Below are positions 17,358-25,061 of a DNA stretch of 64,000 nucleotides, one piece after another (within the stretch, counting starts at the first letter, position 1; every line of letters begins with the position of its first letter). Position numbers and translations under genes: made by a program. This DNA is from Alcaligenes faecalis (GTDB taxonomy: Bacteria; Pseudomonadota; Gammaproteobacteria; Burkholderiales; Burkholderiaceae_B). The DNA lies in contig NZ_CP023667.1 in the NCBI RefSeq assembly GCF_002443155.1, forward strand, positions 4,011,264 to 4,075,263. The letters run 5' to 3'. The notes beneath the pieces are model-generated. The model was given only the letters and a program-made list of their open reading frames with translations. It was not told where the DNA came from and did not search any database.

Positions 17358-18974
17358 TCAGCGGCGAACCTGATAGCCTGCTTTTTCTCTATCCCAGGTG
17401 TCGGGGCCAACGCCGCGATCACGCAGGGCAAACTTTTGAATCTTGCCATTTTCCGTGGTGGGCAAGACTTGGGCAAACTCAATAAAGCGAGGCACCGCAA
17501 AGTAGGGCAGACGGCGCTCGCAATGCTGCAGCAGCTCCTCGCAGCTGACCGTGCAATCCGGGCGCAGCACAATCATGGCCATGACTTCATCCTCGGCCAG
17601 CTCGGACTTGGCAGCATAGACAGCAACCGTATGGACAGCAGGATGGCTGGCCAAAGCCTGTTCGACTTCGTAGGAGGAAATGTTCTCACCACGACGACGA
17701 ATCATGTCTTTCAGACGGTCCACAAAGCGGTAATAGCCATCGGCATCACGCACCACGCGGTCACCCGTGTGGAACCACAGGTTTTTCCAGGTCTCCACCG
17801 TCTTGTCAGGCTGACCGTAGTAACCCAGCGCGAAGGCATAGGGTTCATCGGCGCGCAGCAACAGCTCACCCACTTCACCGTCTGGCAGCGGGTTGTCGTT
17901 TTCATCCACGACCAGCGCCTCAAAGCCTTCAGAGACGCGGCCCATATAGCCATTGCGCTGTTCCTGAATGCCACGGCCCATCACATAGTTGGTTTCGGTA
18001 GAGCCAAAGCCATCCAGCAGATACATGTGGCAGCGCTCCAGAAACTGGCTATGAAACTGCTCGGGAACACCAGGGCCCAGGGCAATGCGGGTCTTGTGCA
18101 GCTTCTCTGCTGCCGTCTCTGGTTTGGACAGCAAGATAGGCACCATCGCGCCCAACAGATAGGTAATCGTCGCGCCGGTTTCGTACAGATTGTCGAAGAA
18201 ACGGCTGGCCGAGAAACGCTTGTCCACCACCATGCAGGCGTCGCTGACCAGGGCCTGGAAAAATGTGTTCAAAGCATTGGTGTGGAACATGGGCAGGCAG
18301 GTGTACAGCACGTCATCAGGCTTCATGCCCAGCTTGCTGGCGGTGTAAATACCCCACCAGTAGAACTGGGCGTGAGGGCACTGCACCCCTTTGGAAGGGC
18401 CCGAGGTGCCGGAGGTGTACAGAATGGCCAGCGTATCGCCGGGGCCTATATCAGCAGGCTCGCAGTAATCGCCCAAAGGAGGCAGATCACAGGTGGCTAC
18501 AGACAGCGTTTGTGCGGCTTCCTGGCCTTGAATCAGCCAGGCTTGCTGAACAGCAGTGGCACCAAGGTCCACATCGGCCAGCAGTGGTGTCAGATTCGTT
18601 TCCACCACCAGCAGACTGGCCTGGCTATTGCACAAGATGTGCTGCAACTGCGCCCCCCGCGAAGCGGTATTGATAGGCACCACAATTGCGCCCAGCCAAC
18701 CACAACCCAGAACCATATCCAGAAATTCGTGACGGTTGGTACACAGCAGGGCAACACGATCGCCCCGCTTGATACCGGCACGGCTCAGGCGGCTGGCACT
18801 GGCGGCGGCGGCCTGCACCGTTTGCTGGCCGGTGTAGTGAGTGTTGCGGTCTGAAAACAGCGGAGCATCACCCATGCGCTCTGCGCGCAGGCGCAACAGA
18901 GCGGGTACCGTGCGCTGCGTGGCAGGTATTGAAAACAGCGGCAATTCAGAAGCTGGAATGGAATGGGCGTGCAT
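17358..18974 (-). CDS. AMP-dependent acyl-CoA synthetase/ligase
   Basis: 538 aa, ANL superfamily. The phosphate-binding loop YTSGTSGPSKG lies at residues 186-196; GFGSTETNYV (A5 region), FHTGDRVVRDADGYYRFVDRLKD (A7/A8) and the catalytic lysine in NGKIQKF (about K511) are present. It adenylates a carboxylic acid and joins it to CoA. First gene of a leftward operon, 21 bases before the thiolase-like gene, so it probably makes the CoA thioester that the thiolase-like/DUF35 pair uses. The fatty- or aromatic-acid specificity cannot be decided by eye. Confidence 0.92.
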   Translation of the reverse strand: MHAHSIPASELPLFSIPATQRTVPALLRLRAERMGDAPLFSDRNTHYTGQQTVQAAAASASRLSRAGIKRGDRVALLCTNRHEFLDMVLGCGWLGAIVVPINTASRGAQLQHILCNSQASLLVVETNLTPLLADVDLGATAVQQAWLIQGQEAAQTLSVATCDLPPLGDYCEPADIGPGDTLAILYTSGTSGPSKGVQCPHAQFYWWGIYTASKLGMKPDDVLYTCLPMFHTNALNTFFQALVSDACMVVDKRFSASRFFDNLYETGATITYLLGAMVPILLSKPETAAEKLHKTRIALGPGVPEQFHSQFLERCHMYLLDGFGSTETNYVMGRGIQEQRNGYMGRVSEGFEALVVDENDNPLPDGEVGELLLRADEPYAFALGYYGQPDKTVETWKNLWFHTGDRVVRDADGYYRFVDRLKDMIRRRGENISSYEVEQALASHPAVHTVAVYAAKSELAEDEVMAMIVLRPDCTVSCEELLQHCERRLPYFAVPRFIEFAQVLPTTENGKIQKFALRDRGVGPDTWDREKAGYQVRR

Positions 18975-19331
18975 GATCTATCTGTCTCCCGGCCAACGCG
19001 CGATCAAGGCGGCAAGCCGATATGCATGGGTGAAATTACTAATATCCTGCAAACAGTATACTGCAATATATTATTTTAAAATTCCTGTCTTTCACCGGAA
19101 AAACCCGAAGTAGCAGGGCTCACCAGGCAGTGGTATTTCGCGCAAATCAGGGGCGGAGCAAGGACAGAAAAAGGAGGCGTTTTGCAGGCCAGGGCAGTAC
19201 GGCCAGCAAGACGGTTGATCAGGTTTATGGACGACAGTCGATCAGCAAAAAGCAGGCCAGGCTCACGTGTTTGAGCAAATGTGCTTCACAATGACTTTGA
19301 ATAAGCCCACATGGGCAACGGGGATAGAACA
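18975..19331. other. Divergent promoter region of ligase operon and Bug receptor
   Basis: No coding sequence. An AT-rich segment at 19030-19085 sits near the ligase start and holds the palindrome listed separately; the part near the Bug gene is GC-rich with a Shine-Dalgarno-like GGGGAT at 19320-19325. Confidence 0.5.
19054..19063. promoter_or_regulatory. Palindromic operator CAGTATACTG, GntR/FCD type
   Basis: Perfect 10-bp palindrome, 80 bases upstream of the ligase start, embedded in GCAAACAGTATACTGCAA. GTATAC-centred palindromes are typical operators of FCD-subfamily GntR regulators, and such a gene lies 1.5 kb away (20520-21188). Confidence 0.45.
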
Positions 19332-20288
19332 ATGAAGGTATGGCTTAAGTTGGCAACGTGTTGTGCGCTGATGTTGGGTGCACAGGCCCATGCTCAAAAC
19401 AAGAATGTGACGCTGGTTGTGCCTTACCCACCGGGCGGTGCGGCTGACCAGTTGGCGCGTGTGATTTCCCAGGAAATGGGCACACGTTTTGATCAGAAAG
19501 TCATCGTGGAAAACCGCCCTGGTGCGGGTGCCCAGGTTGCCATGAACGTAGTGAAAAACGCCAACCCCAGTTCTTTGGGTACGGTGCTGTTCCTGGCCGA
19601 TAGCGGTGCTTACTCTCTGAACCGCCACCTGTACCAGCGTCTGAATTATGACGTGGCTACCGACCTGATCCCCATGACGCTGGCTGCCAAGGCACCTGTG
19701 TTCCTGCTGGTCAATAAAGACAGCCCCTTCAAGACCGTTCAGGATCTGGTGGCTGCAGGACAGAAGCAGGAACTGACATACGGTTCGCCCGGTATGGGTA
19801 CCGGCACTCACCTTTTGGGCGAGATGCTGCGTAAAGAAACCGGCGCTCGTCTGGTGCACGTGCCTTACAAGGGCGCAGGCCCAGCGTTGATTGATGCCGT
19901 CAGCGGCCAGATCGACTTTATTTTTGACGTGCTGACGGGCAGCCGTGGTTTCCTGGAAGATGGCCGCCTGCGTGCGATTGCCGCAGCGACAACGGAGCGC
20001 AGCCCTCTGCGTCCAGATGTGCCTACCATTGCCGAAGCCGGTATCCCCAATGTGGCATTCACCATCTGGTGGGGTATTTCGGCCAAAGCTGGTACGCCTG
20101 ATGAAGACGTGGCCCGCCTGACCGAGCAACTGACGGCTGTCCTGAAAGAGGATGCAGTGGTCAAGAAATTCGTGGACTTCGGTATCCAGATAGAGCCTTC
20201 CACTCCCAAAGAGTTTGCTGACCTGATCGAGCACGATGCTCAAGCCATGGGACCAACCATCAAGGCCCTGGAAATCACGCTGGACTAA
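19332..20288 (+). CDS. Tripartite tricarboxylate-type receptor (Bug/TctC family), orphan
   Basis: 318 aa from ATG 19332, preceded by GGGGAT. Signal peptide of about 22 residues (cleavage near AHA-QNK). Bug hallmarks: VTLVVPYPPGGAADQLAR, VENRPGAGAQVAMNVV, GTHLLGEMLRKETG, and HVPYKGAGPALIDAVSGQIDF. Bug receptors bind carboxylates or other small acids in the periplasm. No TctA/TctB membrane genes are nearby, as is usual for the many orphan Bug proteins of Alcaligenaceae. Divergent to the ligase operon, so it may bind that operon's substrate. Confidence 0.92.
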   Translation: MKVWLKLATCCALMLGAQAHAQNKNVTLVVPYPPGGAADQLARVISQEMGTRFDQKVIVENRPGAGAQVAMNVVKNANPSSLGTVLFLADSGAYSLNRHLYQRLNYDVATDLIPMTLAAKAPVFLLVNKDSPFKTVQDLVAAGQKQELTYGSPGMGTGTHLLGEMLRKETGARLVHVPYKGAGPALIDAVSGQIDFIFDVLTGSRGFLEDGRLRAIAAATTERSPLRPDVPTIAEAGIPNVAFTIWWGISAKAGTPDEDVARLTEQLTAVLKEDAVVKKFVDFGIQIEPSTPKEFADLIEHDAQAMGPTIKALEITLD

Positions 20289-20305
20289 GACGTGATGGCT
20301 TGAAG

Positions 20306-20332
20306 AAAAAAGGCGCTATGGCGCCTTTTTTT
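20306..20332 (+). terminator. Rho-independent terminator after the Bug gene
   Basis: AAAAAAGGCGC / GCGCCTTTTTT stem with a 4-base loop, 17 bases after the receptor stop, with a T-run continuing to 20332. Confidence 0.88.
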
Positions 20333-20448
20333 GTTGTGCGTGGGCTGTCCGGAATCATGAGGGGACACTGTCTTCAACACACAAGACAGTTGCTTGGGCT
20401 GAAGGGCTAAACCTTGTCTATGGGTTACAGCCGGGGCTTTATATTGCC

Positions 20449-20507
20449 GGTGATTGAGCAGGAAGCATCGGCGGCGGCAATCACCTCCTGCCTTGCAGCT
20501 TCCTGCT
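20449..20507. other. Two interleaved inverted repeats (possible pseudoknot or RNA switch)
   Basis: GGTGATTG (20449-20456) pairs with CAATCACC (20478-20485), while AGCAGGAAGC (20457-20466) pairs with GCTTCCTGCT (20498-20507). The 5' arm of the second stem lies in the loop of the first, so the stems cross or exclude each other. On the minus strand this is the 3' region of the GntR gene (13 bases after its stop). Confidence 0.5.
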
Positions 20508-20519
20508 GACGCCAAGCCG

Positions 20520-21188
20520 TTAAGCCAGCAGCTCCGCCTGTTTGAGGCAATACGCCGAGCAGCAAATGATCAGATTTTCCATAATCAGATGAGCCGCCTG
20601 TTCTTCCTGACGCTCGCTGAAGGCCTGACAAATCGCCTTGGCTCGCTGCATGGTTCCCAGACGGAATTGAGGGTCTTGCAGGCAGGCAATCCGGGCCTGA
20701 TCAGCCTGATCATGCAGACGCGCCATCGTATCGACCAGTTGCTTGTTGGGCACCATGCTGATCCAGGCGCTGCGGAACGCCCAGTTGGCCTGAATATTGT
20801 CGATAGGGTCGCCCTGCTGATGCGTGGCTTCAATGCGGCTCAGGGCCTGTTCCATGGCCAGCATGCCCACTCTGCTTTGATTCATGCAAGCCAACTTGGC
20901 GGCTGGTGGCTCCAGTAGCAGGCGCACCGAGAAAATATCTTCAATATCCTGAGCGGTGTAGACCCGCAGCACAAAGCCGCGCGACGTCCCTTCCAGCACC
21001 CCTTCGTTTTTCAGTTGCAGCAAGGCTTCACGCACCGGCATGCGCGAGACATTCAGGCTGGCGGCAATTTCGTTATCCACCAGCCGCACATCAAAGCCGA
21101 TTTTGCCCAAGGCAATGTCCTGGCGCAGCATGCCGTAGACTTGTTCACGGATATTGGGTTCGCGTTTTTTATAAGGATTGGCAGCCAT
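20520..21188 (-). CDS. GntR family transcriptional regulator, FCD subfamily
   Basis: 222 aa from ATG 21188 (a GTG eight codons upstream is an alternative). N-terminal winged helix with VDNEIAASLNVSRMPVREALLQLKNEGVL at about residues 30-60, then an all-helical FCD ligand domain from about 85; FCD domains bind a metal and a carboxylate ligand through Asp/His residues, such as in the RSAWISM and HDQADQARIA regions. Located between the orphan Bug gene and a LysR gene. Likely controls the ligase/thiolase or Bug genes, judged from proximity and the GTATAC palindrome upstream of them. Confidence 0.9.
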   Translation of the reverse strand: MAANPYKKREPNIREQVYGMLRQDIALGKIGFDVRLVDNEIAASLNVSRMPVREALLQLKNEGVLEGTSRGFVLRVYTAQDIEDIFSVRLLLEPPAAKLACMNQSRVGMLAMEQALSRIEATHQQGDPIDNIQANWAFRSAWISMVPNKQLVDTMARLHDQADQARIACLQDPQFRLGTMQRAKAICQAFSERQEEQAAHLIMENLIICCSAYCLKQAELLA

Positions 21189-21335
21189 AAGCTCGCCCGG
21201 CGCCTGGCGCACGGCAAAAGACTCAAAGGGCTATAGGATACCAAGTAAGCCCAGGGGGCTGACGCGTTTTATGTCAGGCCAAGTTGCAGGATAATAAGTC
21301 GTTTTCAGACCAGCACGTAGCAGGAGGGCCAGTCG

Positions 21336-22220
21336 ATGCGGTGGCGGCATGTAGAAATTTTTGATGCGATTTGCCGTGGCGGCTCTTTGACGCAGGCGGC
21401 GCAGTTGCTGCATATCTCTCAGCCTGCGGCCAGCAAAATGCTGGCAACCGCAGAAATGCAGCTGGGCTTTCGCTTGTTTGACCGTGTGCGTGGCCGCCTG
21501 ATCCCCACGCGTGAGGCCAGCATTCTGGCTCCCTACGTTGCGCGTCTGCATCAGAACCTGGATGACGTCAGCCGACTGGCGCGCAATCTGCGCTCTCACC
21601 ATGAGGGACTGTGGCGTATTGGCAGCAGCCCGGCGTTTGGTCTGGAGCTATTGCCGGTGGCCTTGAGCCGTTGTCGTCAGGCTCATCCGGCCATGAGTTT
21701 CGAGCTGCGCACCCATCACAGCGGGGAGCTCTTGCAAGCTCTGGAAACGCGCGACCTGGATATGGTGATGAGCTTTGATCAGGGCGAGTCTTCCGGTGTC
21801 CAACAGCAGGTGCTGGCCCATACCGAATTGGTACATGTCACCTTACCGGGCGTTGCGCCTTTGCGTCATTGGGAGGAGATGGCCGAGCGTGCTTTCATCG
21901 CTTTGGACGCTGACGATCCTGTCGGTGCGATGGTGGAAGATCTGCTGCAAAGCTATGTCCCCGATGTTGCGCCCTTCATGCGCGTGCAGACTCATTACGT
22001 GGCTTGTGGCCTGGTTTTACAACAGGTGGGCGAGGCCCTGGTGGATCTGGTCACAGCCCGAGCCATGCAAGGCCGAGGCCTTGCCATACACCGCTTGCCC
22101 GAGCCTTTGCCGATTCCGGTCAGCATTTTGACGGCTCATGATGATGCGGGTTCTGGCTCGCGTGAGCGTGTGCTGGATCACATCCGGCAGGCTCTGCTGG
22201 AATGCCGTTTCCCGGACTGA
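21336..22220 (+). CDS. LysR family transcriptional regulator
   Basis: 294 aa. Helix-turn-helix at about residues 1-60 (GSLTQAAQLLHISQPAASKMLATAE), effector domain after residue 90. It is 106 bases upstream of, and on the same strand as, the D-amino-acid dehydrogenase gene. A 25-bp palindrome containing a T-N11-A motif lies 11 bases after its stop. Together these suggest control of the dehydrogenase, possibly with a D-amino acid or imino acid as ligand; that is inference. Confidence 0.92.
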   Translation: MRWRHVEIFDAICRGGSLTQAAQLLHISQPAASKMLATAEMQLGFRLFDRVRGRLIPTREASILAPYVARLHQNLDDVSRLARNLRSHHEGLWRIGSSPAFGLELLPVALSRCRQAHPAMSFELRTHHSGELLQALETRDLDMVMSFDQGESSGVQQQVLAHTELVHVTLPGVAPLRHWEEMAERAFIALDADDPVGAMVEDLLQSYVPDVAPFMRVQTHYVACGLVLQQVGEALVDLVTARAMQGRGLAIHRLPEPLPIPVSILTAHDDAGSGSRERVLDHIRQALLECRFPD

Positions 22221-22231
22221 GCAGAAAGTTG

Positions 22232-22256
22232 ATTCCATAACCCAGGGTTATGGAAT
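22232..22256. promoter_or_regulatory. 25-bp perfect palindrome with LysR-type T-N11-A core
   Basis: ATTCCATAACCC, central A, GGGTTATGGAAT. It includes TAACCCAGGGTTA, which is T-N11-A with dyad symmetry as preferred by LysR proteins. No U-tract follows, so termination is less likely than binding. Confidence 0.6.
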
Positions 22257-22277
22257 GCGCCAACTATTCATTGGCGC
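22257..22277 (+). other. Second dyad of the dehydrogenase leader
   Basis: GCGCCAA (22257-22263) pairs with TTGGCGC (22271-22277), 7-base loop, directly abutting the palindrome. Confidence 0.5.
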
Positions 22278-22287
22278 TCTACAGCGG

Positions 22288-22319
22288 CCCCCAAGACAAT
22301 AGAGGCCAGTTATTGGGGG
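22288..22319 (+). promoter_or_regulatory. Hairpin that would hide the dehydrogenase ribosome site
   Basis: CCCCCAA (22288-22294) pairs with TTGGGGG (22313-22319). The GGGGG of the right arm is the only Shine-Dalgarno-like sequence before the ATG at 22327, so folding would block translation. Confidence 0.5.
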
Positions 22320-22326
22320 TATTTCC

Positions 22327-23574
22327 ATGCATGTATGTATTATCGGCGCGGGTGTCATTGGCATGAGCACCGCGTTCATGTTGCGCCAGAAAGGGGTGAA
22401 GGTCACGGTACTGGAAGCTGGCTCGCAAGTGGCCGGACAGACCAGCTTTGCCAACGGCGGACAGTTAAGCTACAGCTATGTGGCCCCCCTGGCCGATCCG
22501 GGCGTGTTCAAGGATTTGCCACGCTGGTTATTGAATAAAGACTCGCCACTGCGCTTCAAGCCTGCGTTGAGCCCGCAGCAATGGCGCTGGCTGCTGCATT
22601 TTCTGAAAGCCTGCCGAGGTGATGTGGTGCGTCGTACCACCGCGCAGATGCTGACCTTGTCCTATCTGAGCCGCGATATCCTGCACGACTGGCAAGAGCG
22701 CTTCAATCTGGAGTTTGCCCATCAAAACAATGGCAAATTGATTGTGTTCCGCAGTCCCGGCCCGTTCCAGCATGCGCGTGAACAGGCGCAATTGCAGGCG
22801 GATATGGGATCGTCACAACAAGTGCTGGAAGCAGCCCAAGTGCTGGAGCTGGAGCCTTCTTTGCAGGCGTTGGGCTCGCGCTTGCAGGGTGCGATTTATA
22901 CACCTAGCGAAGAAGCGGGCGACGCTTATCTGTTTTCCGTGGCCTTGCACGAGCGCATGCAAAACGACAGCGACTATCAGCTGAAACTGAACACGTCGGT
23001 GCAGCGTTTTGTAATGGAAGGGCGCGATGTCCGTGCGGTGCAAACCGCTGAAGGCGAGATTCAGGCGGATCAGTTTGTTGTGGCCAGCGGTATGGGTACG
23101 GTGCCTTTACTGCGTCAGCTGGGTGGCCGTCCCCTGATCTACCCCTTGAAGGGTTATAGCTTGAGCCTGCCGCTGGAAGGCTTGAATCAAGCTGTGCCAG
23201 CTATCAGCGTGACCGATTATGAACAGCGCATTGTGTACGCCCGTCTGGGTGAAGTGCTGCGTATGGCCGCGATGGTAGATATTGGTTTTGATGGCCTGGA
23301 TATTCCCGCTGCCCGTATGGCGACCTTGAAGCAGCAGGTGAAGGATCTGTTTCCTGGCCTGCCACTGGAACAGGCACAGACCTGGGCCGGTTTGCGCCCT
23401 GCCACGCCGTCGGGCAAGCCGGTTGTGGGGGCCAGCAAGCTGGCAGGTCGCTTGTGGGTGAATGCAGGCCACGGCGCATTGGGCTTTACCTTGGCTTGCG
23501 GTAGCGCAGCGATTCTGGCGGCTCACCTGACGGGCGAGGCTGCGCCTATTGATGATGCTCCATTTCGTCCTTAG
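22327..23574 (+). CDS. dadA: D-amino acid dehydrogenase small subunit-like FAD oxidoreductase
   Basis: 415 aa. FAD dinucleotide fold at the very N-terminus (IIGAGVIGMSTA, G7-x-G9-x-x-G12), the DAO-family motif GQTSFANGGQLSYSYVAPLADPG, and the C-terminal VNAGHGALGFTLACGSA. Length and motifs match DadA, a membrane-associated enzyme that oxidises D-amino acids (classically D-alanine) to oxo acids and ammonia, passing electrons to the respiratory chain. No alanine racemase (dadX) follows; a terminator does. The leader contains three dyads, one covering the ribosome site. Confidence 0.9.
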   Translation: MHVCIIGAGVIGMSTAFMLRQKGVKVTVLEAGSQVAGQTSFANGGQLSYSYVAPLADPGVFKDLPRWLLNKDSPLRFKPALSPQQWRWLLHFLKACRGDVVRRTTAQMLTLSYLSRDILHDWQERFNLEFAHQNNGKLIVFRSPGPFQHAREQAQLQADMGSSQQVLEAAQVLELEPSLQALGSRLQGAIYTPSEEAGDAYLFSVALHERMQNDSDYQLKLNTSVQRFVMEGRDVRAVQTAEGEIQADQFVVASGMGTVPLLRQLGGRPLIYPLKGYSLSLPLEGLNQAVPAISVTDYEQRIVYARLGEVLRMAAMVDIGFDGLDIPAARMATLKQQVKDLFPGLPLEQAQTWAGLRPATPSGKPVVGASKLAGRLWVNAGHGALGFTLACGSAAILAAHLTGEAAPIDDAPFRP

Positions 23575-23720
23575 ACCTTGAAGCGGATGATGGGTACGTG
23601 GCAATCAATTGTCCGTGGCCGGTCATGGGTTTACGGTAGCAGGGCGTGGTATTGGATGTTGGGTGCGGGGTAATTGGCCGCTAGTAATCAGTAGCGATGA
23701 TTGCGCACCAGTAGATGGAG

Positions 23721-23760
23721 ATGGGCAAGTTTTCCCTTGGAAGCTTGCCCATTTTTTTTT
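23721..23760 (+). terminator. Rho-independent terminator downstream of dadA
   Basis: ATGGGCAAG (23721-23729) pairs with CTTGCCCAT (23744-23752), followed by a run of T to 23760. The 146 bases between the dadA stop and this hairpin hold nothing recognisable. Confidence 0.85.
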
Positions 23761-23772
23761 ACGTATTTGTTT

Positions 23773-24783
23773 TTAGACGGTTGCCCGCAAAACCGGCGTC
23801 GCTTTGAAGCCCGCCGTCAGCAACAGGGATAGCCCATAAATGGCTACCGCCAGCACCGGAATCGACCACAGCGCATTGAAATCCAGTGCCGTGAACAGGT
23901 AGCGGTACATCAGGTCGATCAGCCAGGGGTGGATCAAATACACCCCCAAGGTCAGCTCCGCCAGATGGGCACTGATACGCGAGTTGATCAAGGGCTGATC
24001 CCAGTCACGCAGCAGCAGAATCAGCGCGATGGACATGGGGATGACGGTGATGCTCAGGTAATCGTAAAAGTACGCACCCGTTTGCCTATCGTGCGTGATA
24101 GCCAGTGCATAAAAGCCCCAGGCCGTTGCCACGATACTGCCCAGCAGCACCGTAATAGTCAGCCAGCGAGGCACATTCACCGGCACTTTGCGCAGCAGGT
24201 AACCGAGCAGGAAATAGGGCAGATAGGACAGGAACCAGGTAAAGAAGGGCGCAGAGTGAGTGTTCAAGTCCGGATTGCTGAGGGTGCTGAGGGCAGAGAG
24301 TACAAAGGCCGCTCCGGTCAGCGCGGCCAGCTGCTTCAAGTTGGTGTTCTGGACCATGCGACGCAAAAAGGGCGTGAACAGGTACAGGAACACAATCATG
24401 TACAGAAACCAGAGATGGAAATAAGGTCGACCCTGCAGCAGCCGCTCCAGATAGGGATAGGGATCAGCGTCGGGCGTCCACCAGTGCTGCTTGAAGGCCG
24501 TCCAGCCCAGATAGAAGGCGGTCCAGAACAGCAGCGGCAGCAAGACGCGCGATGCTCGCTTGCGATAGAACAGCTTCATGCCTTCCTGGGGACGAGGCTC
24601 CAGCAAGAGCGCACCGCTGACCATGACGAAGACCGGCACACACCAGCGTGTGGCGGCGTCGTAAAGATTGCCACTCCACCAGTTGGCAGTACCCAACTCG
24701 GCATTCAGGACGGCGTAGGCGGCGATATGCAGGCAGACGACGGAGAAAATCGCCACGATCCGTGCATTGCTGATCCAGTTCAT
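23773..24783 (-). CDS. Acyltransferase-3 family membrane protein
   Basis: 336 aa with about ten membrane helices. N-terminal NARIVAIFSVVCLHIAAY has the catalytic-type His of acyltransferase-3 proteins (R..A...V..H), and CVPVFVMVSGALLL matches the next conserved block with the FVMVSG motif. Such proteins O-acetylate or succinylate surface polysaccharides and related glycans. No polysaccharide genes are adjacent, so the acceptor is unknown. Convergent with dadA. Confidence 0.88.
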   Translation of the reverse strand: MNWISNARIVAIFSVVCLHIAAYAVLNAELGTANWWSGNLYDAATRWCVPVFVMVSGALLLEPRPQEGMKLFYRKRASRVLLPLLFWTAFYLGWTAFKQHWWTPDADPYPYLERLLQGRPYFHLWFLYMIVFLYLFTPFLRRMVQNTNLKQLAALTGAAFVLSALSTLSNPDLNTHSAPFFTWFLSYLPYFLLGYLLRKVPVNVPRWLTITVLLGSIVATAWGFYALAITHDRQTGAYFYDYLSITVIPMSIALILLLRDWDQPLINSRISAHLAELTLGVYLIHPWLIDLMYRYLFTALDFNALWSIPVLAVAIYGLSLLLTAGFKATPVLRATV

Positions 24784-25061
24784 GACAGGACATAAAAATC
24801 AGAGACCTCCCCATCCTAACGAGCAGACGTTTCTGATTTGTCCCCCAAATACGGGATTTAGCGTCCAGTTTTATCTGGATGTGACTGCATGGCTGCAGGT
24901 TTTCTGTGGATGCAGGCTGGATGAAAACATCCCGCTCTCTTTCGAAGAAGACTGAAAAAGGGTGTATAAATTACCAGCGTTATACGGTTAAATAGCAGGC
25001 TTAGCCAGACAGACCAGCCAGGGCATTCCTGCGCGGGCGGCGCTGGGCAGGAGTACGGTGG

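Noticed and set aside
17157..18854. Long open frame on the plus strand opposite the acyl-CoA ligase
   Set aside because: Antisense frame of a high-GC gene; composition rich in His, Gln and Arg, no domain, while the minus-strand ligase has all its motifs.
22232..22256. Reading the 25-bp palindrome as the terminator of the LysR gene
   Set aside because: A GC-rich second hairpin, not a U-tract, follows directly; operator use is the better explanation, though read-through control cannot be excluded.
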